A stretch of DNA of 64,000 nucleotides from assembly GCF_010183535.1 (NCBI RefSeq), contig NC_071331.1, positions 20,274,001 through 20,338,000 of the forward strand, given 5' to 3'. Positions 23,209 through 34,500 of the stretch are shown here, one piece after another. The stretch comes from Caenorhabditis remanei (taxonomy: Eukaryota; Nematoda; Chromadorea; Rhabditida; Rhabditidae). The notes under the pieces were generated by a model that was not told the DNA's origin, ran no database searches, and saw only the letters and a list, made by a program, of their open reading frames with translations. The position numbers and the translations under genes were made by a program. Numbering within the stretch: position 1 is the first letter of the stretch; the number at the start of each line of letters is the position of its first letter.

Positions 23209-23274
23209 TAGTCTTTGTGTTTTTGTGCATTGTAGTAAAACATTGTAGTAAAATTTCATATTCCCATGAAACAG
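23209..23274 (-). ncRNA. Candidate 21U-RNA (type I piRNA) gene
   Basis: Core on the minus strand at 23267-23274; 5' U at 23229, spacing 38 nt. Paralogue of 10,707. Confidence 0.62.
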
Positions 23275-23819
23275 AACTTTTCAAAATTTTCCATGTTTCT
23301 TTACATTACGATAAATTTTTTAAAGCGTTTGTACAATGTCTAAACTCTCCAAAAATCTACTTTTTCAAATATACTAATTCGGTCTCAATTTATTTTTTAT
23401 TGTTCCAAAATGATTGTACTGTTTCGAGATTAGTAGTTTTTGAAAATAAACGGGGTTCGTTTAATTTCGCAATGATGTTTTTTTCGGAAATAAGAATTCC
23501 CAGAAAATGAACTGAAAAATATAAGTAAATATTTAAAAATAGGCTCAATATCTCCCTCCATGACTATTCCGATTGATGTTTCTCGTATTGTAAACTCCCG
23601 TTGTTTTCTTCACTCGCTGATTGTTTCAAAAACAGTTAATTGTCACTGTACTCCTACAGTAGTTTCGATGACCGTCTACAAAATACGAAAAGCCTTAGCT
23701 ACCAGTAACTAGGTCCGTCCCATTTGAAATAGTAGTCAAAAACAGACAAGCCATTCCACCGTAAATCAATCAGGCTCACTTGTCTGAAACACACATAAAC
23801 CTCTCACGGTCACCTGGCA

Positions 23820-23936
23820 ACCTATAGTATAAAAGAAGAAGAAGTGGACTCCCCATTCGAGCCACGATGCGCCCAACTCTTCCTTTCTTGTTGCTTTTTC
23901 TCATTTGGAGAGCTGCGAGGATAAGATGATCCGAAC
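23820..23936 (+). pseudogene. Possible alternative or decayed first exon of receptor gene 2
   Basis: A CTATAGTATAAAAG element precedes an ATG at 23,867 with a 20-codon leader-like frame (MRPTLPFLLLFLIWRAARIR). This ends in TGA at 23,927-23,929, 7 nt before a GTAAGT donor. The frame resembles the real leader MRPIILLCLAVLVLWTAGGSK, so it is probably a duplicated first exon that lost its frame. It could also act as a non-coding leader exon. Confidence 0.4.
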
Positions 23937-24968
23937 GTAAGTGAGGTTTTATTCGGGGGGTCTAGCATTAGGTTTTGGGGAAGTAGAATAAGAAAAGGTT
24001 AGTGTGAAAAGTCAAGAAGTGAATAGAAAACTCATTTTGAGAATAGTAAAGTTTTTGTACGGTCAGAACTCAACATGGTAAATGGGGTAGCCTTCTTTTC
24101 AAATCAGACATTTGATAGGCTTGAATGATAGATAGTCCTGAGGAGACATTAAGGAAACTCATCAGTGCTTAGGTGTGCTGGTTTCTCAGCTAGCGCACAA
24201 TTCTGCTAAATATTATTAGTATGCGGTAGTAGAGTAGTACCGTCCCGATTTTAAAGTTTTCTGAAATATATGAATAGGGTTTTTTGTAAAAACGCGAACT
24301 AGAACACCTGACGCAACCATGTTCCCGGAAAAGTTTAAACGGGCGGCTGCTCAATAAGCAGAAAAGTTGCTAGATAGCAAGTTTCCAGACAAAAAAATTT
24401 AGCAACTCGGCATATTCCCCATCAATCAAAACCTGAAATTTCTAAAACCAAAAACTCAAAACCGTTATGCCACGACAATAGCACCTTTCTTCTTCAAAGG
24501 ACTAACCGCCGAAATGCATTTTCTCGAACCCATAAATTCGTCAAACTTTTCATGCCAGACAATAGCGACGGTAACCAGGAGCTTCTCTCTTTTTCAAAAA
24601 ACTAACGGAAATGTATTTTCTCCAACCCATAAATTCGACAGTTCCCCCTATTCCGTCCACTCATAAACCTGTCACTGGCTGCTTAGTTACCTGCTTAGTA
24701 ACCCATCCAGCAGCATCCTTTTTTTCAACTCTTCCTTTTATTTCTGTTTGAGAAGAAGCCCAGAAGCCCAAAATGCACAAATTTGTTGTAAATATCTAAA
24801 CTTTTATTCAGCGCTTCGGAATCAAAGATTCCTTATATGCTCTCCTGTATTAATTTTCACAGACTATTTCTTTCTTTTTGTCTTCTTTTCTCAACATTTC
24901 CCATTTCCAGATTTCACAATTGTTCTCCTCATTGAATTGCTCATTTTTCTCGTTTTACTAACTGCCAG

Positions 24969-25293
24969 GCAGGGTTGGGAAATTCCGGGCCAGTCAGGGC
25001 CGAGCCGACTCGTCAGCTCCTGCCCGGCTCGGCCCGGGCTGGCCCGGATTCAAAAATGTGCACAATTTTTTCTCAATTTTCATTAAACAATAGTCAAAAT
25101 TCTCCAATATTCTCGTACGCTTCAATTTTTATCGATGTTCCAAAAAATAGTCGAAAATTCGACTTTTTTGGAAAAAATTCAAATTTTTTGAAAATCACTC
25201 AATTTTCTACAGGAGCCGGGCCGGGCTGGGCCGGGCCGAGGAAAATTCTTCAGTCGGCCCGACCCGGCCCGGTCCGGAATTTCCCAACCCTGC
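24969..25293. mobile_element. Nonautonomous TIR element, present only in unit 2
   Basis: 325 bp with perfect 20-bp terminal inverted repeats GCAGGGTTGGGAAATTCCGG and its reverse complement. Subterminal GC-rich (CGGGCC)n-like arms flank an AT-rich core. Unit 1 has an uninterrupted empty site near 12,475-12,485, so insertion followed the duplication or was lost from unit 1. Confidence 0.85.
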
Positions 25294-25514
25294 TTCCAAG
25301 TGTTCATCATCTTGTTCTAGCCAATGTTCTTTTTCTACTACATATTTTCGTTTCGTTATTTTCTGTTCTCTTATAATCAATCTCCAATAACATTTTATTC
25401 AGATCTCAAAAAGTTTACCAACTGAATTCTTTCTTTGTACTGACTAGTCTGTTCCACTCCGCTCACTTGTCTGGAATAAAACTAAAAAAAACAGAAGAAA
25501 AAGAATCTTCAACA

Positions 25515-28500
25515 ATGCGACCAATTATTTTACTCTGTCTTGCTGTTCTTGTATTGTGGACAGCTGGAGGTTCTAAAGGTAAGTGTCATTTCAGAATTCT
25601 GAAAAATAGGGGGAGTGCCAGGGAGGACTTTAAGGTTAGAGAAATTTGGCGCGGAAGTTCGGAAGCTAATAACTTTCTTCAAAAAATTGCGAAAATGTGT
25701 TTTTAAGAAACTTTATTCATGTCTTTTTTTTTCCTGATGATAAATTATTGAATATTAACAACAGTGAATTGCATTAGTTGTTCAATGATTCTGTGGATAT
25801 CAGAAGATTCAAACATCAAAATTGATATCACATCAAAATTGATATCGATTTGGCCCCAAAAGCTTCATAGTTTGTAACTTAATTTTATACATACCTAATA
25901 CATATTGTTGAAAACATCTAATAATGAGATGAGGATAAGATTTTTCTCACAGCGTGATTCCGAGAGTTGAATTCCTTTTTATGTCTGTCATCCAACACAC
26001 TCACTTAAACCCTCAAATTTGAATATTCACGAGATTGGAAAACATAAGTTTTTGAATACGCATTCTTATCTTCTCGTAAATTAGGATGAAACTATTTTTT
26101 GATTCGAAAACCACAACATCTTTATTGAAAGTAGGACCAGGAGCAGAGCCACTTTGTGTTAGGTAGTAGCGACGTAACCAGAAGTTTCTCCTTTTCAAAA
26201 GACTAACCGAAATGTATTTTTTCCTCCACCCATAAATTCGTTAGTTTCCCTATTCCGTCCACTCATAAACCAGTCACTAATTACTTAGTACCCTGCTCAG
26301 TAACCCATTGAGGTACATCCCTTTTTTTCAGCTTATCTCTTCATTTCTTTTTGAAATGCAACGACTAGTTTGGTTTTTGTATTTATCTTAAAAGCTGTAT
26401 TTGAGTTGCATGCAACTCCATTGTTCAGAGGGTCCGTCGGAGTGCAACTCTATTAGAAAGGCAATTCAAAGTCGGTGCACCTCTATTTTTCGTCGACGGA
26501 TTCGCCCGACCTCGATACCCAACTATCTTTTGAATTTGTTTGATTTTATTAGTTTTAATGCCAAAATCATCAAACTGTAAAATACCAGATTGCGCCTGCT
26601 CTGTATTTTAGTATTTCTGTCTGTCTTAGGTACATTCTTGATGATTGCAATCATTTATTGGCCGGTATAGGAAAGAGAGTGACTTGTGGTCACCATCTTC
26701 CACCAGTGAATGTATAATATAATGCCGAATGTAAAGAGGAGATGTGTGTGCCTGCCCGAGGTTGTTTACACTACCGCGGGGCAGATGGTAATCAATCTTC
26801 TCAATCCAGAGATAGAACCCGAGGAAAAGGAAGAATAGACAGGACAGATTTTGGCCTGTGACAAAACCTTAACGAAAAAAAAACGGAGAACATCCTGAAT
26901 TTCTATTGCACACTATGTTTTTAACATTAAAAATGCTGAAAAAGTAAGAGAGAGAACAGTTCGGAGTCAGTTAACGATGATATTAGAGAAATTTGTAAAT
27001 CGCTGGAGGACAACTGTATTAGAGAAGCACCTCAATTAGAGGGGCACCTCAAATACAGTTTTTAAGGTACTTGTGTTTTTTTATTGAAGTTGCATGCAGA
27101 TTTTGGTTAATTCTATGACCCTCTAGCACAATAGGTTTGTTTTGTACTTTCCCAAATGCTAATTGCATTTCAAAGTAGGTCGTGTGCACGACTTTCATAG
27201 ATTCACGGTTTCTCACTTCTCACTGAAAATAATCCGATCAGTGTAACGTAACTATCTTTCTAATTTTCAGATGAACATCCAAACGAGAGAAACAAAATCA
27301 GAAAAATCAGTAAAAGATCTGCGAGCAACCTGGTACTAGAAATTGGAGCTTCAGGAGGAGGAGCAAAACCAGGATTCTCTGTAACTGGTCAGAGAACTAA
27401 GGATGAGACAGCAACCACGCCAAAGGAAGTGGGCTCAAGTGTTTCGACGACGACTGGTGGTAAGTGATGACAGAAGTTGATAGTCTTGAGGAAAATTAAA
27501 ATATATCAAAACAGAGTTTTCAACGAGTTCTTAAATCTCTAAATCTAAGCTTAACATGTAATATTTTTAAATATAGTAGAAACAGTTAGAAAATGTTCAC
27601 ATTTATTTTTTAAAATAACCATTTATGTTCAGATTGGGTCTAGGCTGAAAAATAGTAGTTTTTTCAAATGTCTTCAGCACCAAAACTTGCCATGCAAATG
27701 CTGATGCCTCGCTCTTTTTTCCATCATCCGCTCCATTTAAGCCTCCCTTCGCAGTAGTATTATCTACTTTGTAGGACCAACCATTTGGGTACTTTGTGAC
27801 ATACCACTCATTATTCTCACAGACTACTCCGTAATAAGTAACAAAATCTATGATTGATGACAAAGTTAGGTCAGCTGTATGTGAGTCAAAATACTGAAAA
27901 GAGTTTTAAAAGGCTTGAACTTTTCTGAAAAGTAGGATCAAATTTTTACCACTGTATCTGATGCTGCGTTTTCGGGTTTTGTGATCTCCGTACGATCAAA
28001 GTTTGTAGCTATAAAGCTATAATAGCCAGTGCGACAAGTAACATTGCGAACACATCCCGGTCCTTCACTATATAAAGTGTTATTTGGATCTGAAGGATAT
28101 GAAAATGGTACAGACCGTTTCTATTCTTATAAATCCTATACTGAATCATTGATATACATATATTTCAAAACTCACGAACAAAACGTTCAGACAAATCTGG
28201 ACATGGACAAGAATCTTGACAACTAGTTGCTAGGCTGAGAATAAAAACAGAGCAGATCACAGCAAGAGATAAAAGTAGTTTCATTTCGGTGGGTTTAGTG
28301 TTGTTGGATAGTTGATTCCTCCGCTTTTATTTTGATATGCTAATTTTCTGAGGATGAATAATTGAATATTAACTGCAGTGATTTGCATAAGTTGTTCAAC
28401 GATTATTTGGATATCAAAAGATTCAAACATCAAAATTTATATTAATCTGAAAAGAGAACAGTACAACTCGTTAGCACATACTCACGTCTAAAATTGTTGA

Positions 28501-31500
28501 CAACTTCACATAATGAAATATAGTTTTCCTACAAATGTGATTATGAACCATATTTTCTTATCTTCTCGTAAATTATCCTACAATTATTTTTAGATTCGAA
28601 AACCACTACTACTTCATTGAAACCGAAGGGAGGCTCAAATGAAAACAGTTCCGAGGAGGAGCAATCTGAGTCATCTTCCAAATCAACAACTTCTGAAGAG
28701 ACGCCTATCACAACAACACAAAGCCAGTCTTCAACTACAACAAAACCTGCTGAAACTTCCTCTCCAGTGATATCAACTACGACTACTTCTCCGAGCACTC
28801 TAGAAGGTGAGTATTGATAAAAGATGTTATGAGAGAAAATGAAAATGTTGAGAAGGAACTTGTTAAAAATCCGCCTAAGAATGTTCAAGATTTTTGTGTA
28901 GTTATTGTTGTATTCAAGGGACCGTAGAAATGCATTTACCTCAGAAATTACAGTCCATGTTATGGTAAACTTTAAAAAAAGCGTTTTCAGATTACACGAC
29001 GACTCGTGCTTCCAGAACCTCAACTCAAGTCACCTCAGAGACCACTACTATGAAAACTACTGCGAGCACTCTTCAAGGTGGTGAAAGTTGATATGTGGCA
29101 GATGTTGAAATGACTCATTTTCCAGACTCCACTTCTACTACCTCTTCATCGAAACAACTCGAATCTGATTCCAATGAAAACAGTTCCGAGGAAGAGCAAT
29201 CTACCAAATCAACAAATTCTGGAGCAAAGACTATCTCCACAACAAAATCCGCTGAAACTTCCTCTCCAGTGACATCAAATTCTCCAAACACTGAAGCTTC
29301 AACCCAAGGCACCTCAGAAACCACTACATTGGAAACTTCGACGAGCACTCTTGGAGGTAAGAGTTGATTTTAAAAAAATCCTGACAGATGCTGAAATGAC
29401 TTAATTTCCAGATTTCACGACCACCAGTGCTTCTACTACCTCTTCATCGAAACAACTTCAATCGGAGTCCATTAAAAACAGTTTCGAGGAAGAGGGATCT
29501 TCCACATCAACAACTTCTGAAGAAACGACTTTCTCCACTACAAAATCCACTGAAACTTCCTCTTCAGTGACATCAACAATGAGTACTTCTCCAAACACTG
29601 AAACTTCAACCCAAGGCTCCTCTGAAACCACTACATTGCACACTTCGACGAGCACTCTTGGAGGTAAGAGTTGATTTTAAAAAAATCCTGACAGATTCTG
29701 AAATGACTTAATTTTTAGATTTTACAACCACCAGTTCTTCTACTACATCTTCATCGAAACAACTCGAATTGGACTTCATTGAAAACAGTTCGGAGGAAGA
29801 GCAATCTTCCAAATCAACAAGGAAGAGCAATCTTCCAAATCAACATTCAACCCATCGCACCTCTGAAACCACTTCATTGGAAACTTCGACGAGCACTCTT
29901 GGAGGTAAGAGTATTTTGATTAAAAAAATAGTATCCTGAGAGATTCTGAAATGCCTAAATTTCCAGATTCTACGACCGCCCGTGCTTCTACTACCTCTTC
30001 ATCGAAGAAGCTTGAATCAAGCTCCAATGAAAATAGTTCGGAAAAGGAGTCAACTCTATCGTCTACCAGAACAGACACGGCTTCCACCAACAGCCCATCG
30101 TCATCAACGACTAAGCCACTTCCAACTACTCCACGAGTCACCACAACCACTAAAAAGGCGCCACTGACCATCTCTGAATTGGTAGAAAGTTTGGAAGAGG
30201 GAGTGGAGTACACGATAGACGGAGTGCAGATTGTGACCTGTCCGTCATACACAACAACTACAAAGACAACGAGTGGTACGCCAGCTATCAGTAGTAAATC
30301 AACCGGAACCTCTCCCACAACAGTCAAATCAACTTCTACTCCGAAACAAGGATCATCTGGTTCGTTGACAAAAATTAGGTTGTCGTATATTTAAACATTT
30401 ATTTTCAGAAGCGACTACATCATCTGCAGACATGACGTCTTCAACATCTACTCGTCCAGGAAGTTCAGTCTCAGTTTCATCTCCCACTACCTCATCTGTA
30501 TCTGCTTCTACGACCTCTTCCTCTCGTTCTCCCTATTCATCCGCCACGTCATCTTCCACAACCAAAAAACCAATTGATGGAATTGAAAAAGGAGAATCAA
30601 GGACAACTACTAACACCTTCAAGCAAGAAAATACTTCATCATCTAGCAGTCGTTCATCAGAGACCTTCACGACGGCTCCGGTTTCATCGATATCTTCAAC
30701 TACAGGAACGAGCTCGTCAAGTGGAAGTACATCCGGAACTACTAGTCGATCATCATCATCTCCTTCTCCTTCTTCTTCTTCAAAGTCTACCACCACAAGC
30801 ATCACGATCGACAAAGAGACTACCAGGGTGACCTCAACGACAACTGGCTCCTCAACACCAACTGATGTTACCGATGTCTCTTCGGGCTCCACTACTCCAA
30901 AAGTCCAAACTTCAGCATCTTCGACCAGTGAACAAGGCTCCCCTTCTACCAGTGCCGTCACCGCTATCTCTGATGCATCGACAGTTGTGACTGAGATCCA
31001 ATCGACGACACCTGCAACTTTTCCCACTGATTTTTCACCGGAAACTAGAACTACAAGCTTGGAAACGTCTACAGTGCAACATCACTCATCTGACATCGTG
31101 AGCACCACCAAACATTCATCTGAGGGTACATCTTCAACGAGCAGCTCGGTGGACGAAGAATCTTCGAGAGGATCGTCGACGACATCTGAGACAAACCTGA
31201 GACATACTACTGAAACAGAAAATGAGGCGTCTAGTGGAAAAACCCAAAGCACCACACACTCTTCGGATAGTACCTTGACAACAGAAGAAACGTCGGATTC
31301 ATCACTTCCGAAGACATCAACCAAAGCCACTGGATCTTCTGACGAGCAGACCGAGTCCACTGAAAGAGTCTCGAGCAATACTTCGACTACTTCGACGACC
31401 ACGAGTGAATTAAAAACCGGTAAGCTTACATATCATCTTATTAGATGCGCAGTTTGTTTCTTCTTTCAGAAACTCCAACCACGTCTTCCGGAAATGTTTC

Positions 31501-34500
31501 CACTTCCTCTCAAACAACCAGTGCATCCACTACGGTAACCGGATCTTCTCCCGTTTCGAAAATTAAAGATTCATCGTTGGATGTGGCTAACACGACGACA
31601 CCCATGAAGTCCACTCAGCCGACGCCTTCTGCAACGTCTGAGTCTTCTTCAGGAACCGAATCCACGAAAACTTCCTCGACTATTTCTGACGCGACGAGAG
31701 GGAAGACAAGTAGCACCACATCTACTCCAACATCTGTGAAGCCATCAATATCGTCAACAACTTCAATCATCTCCACTGACTCCTCTACAGTCACATCTTC
31801 TGTGAAGACCACGTCAACAGCTCAGAAGAGCCCAGAGACTACAGCTACCAGTCAATCGACGAAGGCTACGAGCTCTGCTCCTTCTTCGAGAGCTCCAGCT
31901 ACAAAAGAGACCACCTCCAATTATGTGTCTTCCACCAGAACGGAGAATTTGAAGACAATATCATCTTCTCCAGCAACCACCTCCACCACTTTGAAACAAA
32001 GTTCCTCGAGTACAACAGCGAAACAGGAATCGACCAAGCCATCGACCACTCGTACTTCTCCGTCGTCAACGGTATCCTCCTCAATTGCTCCAAAGTCAAC
32101 GAGCTCTCCAAAATCGACCAATTCGGTGCAGCCAGCCACAACTCGGAAGTCATCTTCTCCATCGTCTCCATCTACTCCGACATCTTCTCAGTCATCGACT
32201 CCGACTCGGACTTCTTCAGCGGTGAAGTCATCTCCATCGTTCTCTCAAACGTCTTCAACCCTTTCCACAAGTCCTCGATCCACCACCTCCACCACCTCAG
32301 ACCCGCGATGCCGTCAACAATGTCCAGATGGATACCTTATTGGAACAAAGTATTGCTACCTGCTGTACCGTGGCTCGTCTCGAATCAACTCATACCAGGC
32401 CGCTTTGTCACAATGCAAGACCGTCGACCGTCAGACACTGGCGTCATTCGATAAGATCGAGAACAAGGCGGACATTCAAATGATACAACAGAGTGCTGCA
32501 CTCAAGAATATTGACTGGATTTACACCAACGGAATGGGAGGATATGCAGAGAGGTTTAACAAGGCAGCGTCGGTTTACAGTATCTACAACCAAACAGTTG
32601 TCGGCACTCCAATCATCAAGACTGTTGGCATTTCGAAATCTGCGGAGAACATCTCGGCACTCTGTGTACTTCCACGTAAGTTTCTTGAATTCTAAAAATC
32701 AAAAAAAGATGATTTTCAGAGTACTGCAACCAGAACGAGTGCAACATTGGAAGACTCTTCATGGCGTACGGCTACTTCGAGAACTTTCGTCACAGTACTG
32801 ACCTCCTCCACCCACAACAAACTGCCACTGTCACTTGCATCTATGGAAATCAGAAGTTCGCGACAGTGACGTGCAACAGTCTCGGAGCCATCTATCCCAG
32901 CCCGAGTCTGATCGATTGTGAGGAGAAAAAGTACATGAAACTCGAGGACACCACCAATCAGACAGTTGCCAATTGTGGAATGTGCTATCTGAGAGGAACA
33001 GAAGATTGTAAAGTTGTGGATGAGAAGGAGAAGACATTCAGATGTATCTGCAACAAAGACTACTATGTGAGTTGTCTTTAACTGATAGAATTAAAAAGTT
33101 CTTTTTTAGTTTAGATAACCTTTAAAAACTCGAATGTCCAAAAACACACTAAAACTTCTTTTAAAACACTTAGACATCCCTTGAAATCCCAGAAGTTGGA
33201 TTTGAATATTTAGACGCAAAAAACATTTAGACGTCCATTCAACACTAAAATTTACTGAAAGTGTTCAAAGGACGTTTAAACGTTTTTTGGGACGTGTTGA
33301 TAATTTTTGGGACGTTTAACCATTTCTGAATACTTTTGGAACCCCAAAAGACGTTTAAGTGTTTCAAGGGACGTCTTAGTATTTTTGGGACGTTTCAGTT
33401 TTCAAAAGACATTTAAACTGGAATAGAGCCAATCAAACTTAAACATTCCAGATGAGAACCTGCTGGAAGATGTTCAATCCGTGTAATGCGACTGTCTGTG
33501 GACCAAATGGAAAATGTGGATTCAATGGAACTGCGATGTTCTGCACATGTGGTTGGGGATGGACAGGAGAACGTTGTGACCAACTGTTAAAGGAAAAGTA
33601 TAAGGGAAACAAGGGATACTCAACGACAGTCGGAGCAACCATCACTCTCGGAGGATTCTTGTTCCGAGCTCTCAAGGTAGCCTTCATCGGAATCACATTC
33701 TCGGAACAAGAAGATGTGAGTTTCAGGAAACTATTTTTGTTTGTGATTCAATTCTTCAATTTTCAGGATCCGCAAGACACCCACCAACGCTTCCGATCGT
33801 ACCTAATGTCTGCCGCTGGAATCATCATGACACTCTTCAGTAACCCGACGGTGTTCGGAATCGACCAACCAACGTGCCGATTCTACTTCATTGCCCTCCA
33901 CTTCTGCTACATCATGGGTTAGTTTATTTTTGGAAGTTTAAAAGAAGGAATGAATTCCAGCAATGACCCAGTGGGTTTGGGAGGGCTTCAACGTGAACCA
34001 AGTGATCCGATTCGTCCATGCAAATGAATGGGAACGGGATTGGTACGGAAACCGACCACTGGGAGTCCAACTGGCGCCTCGAATGATCGGAACAACTGTT
34101 GTGGTGTCCTCCTTCCTTCTCATCACATTCCAGACAGGATGGTATCGATTGGCTGCCGATTGGACCTGTGTCGGGGTCGTCTGTCAGCAGACAGTCAACA
34201 TTTGGCTTCCCATCTTCTTCGGTGTCGGCGTTCTCGGAATCACCGGATTAGGCTTCTATGAGTGCAGCTTCCTCATCGAACGGTGAGTTTCAATAGGCCT
34301 CTTTTAATACATATTTCATCAATATTCTAGTCGTCGCCCACTTCTCGGATACATGATCGACATGAAGATAGAAAGAGAGTTGGGTCATGTCGTTGGCCGT
34401 CGTATCCAGAAGTGCAGGGACAACGATTTCATGGCTTTGATGGGTCTCGTGCTCCTAATCATCCAATGGATCTCCGTCATCTTCTCCTCCGATCGTCGAG

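Noticed and set aside
27271..28806. Treating the unit 2 receptor gene as broken by the antisense gene and insertions
   Set aside because: All nineteen exons keep phase with plausible donors and acceptors, so the insertions sit cleanly in introns.
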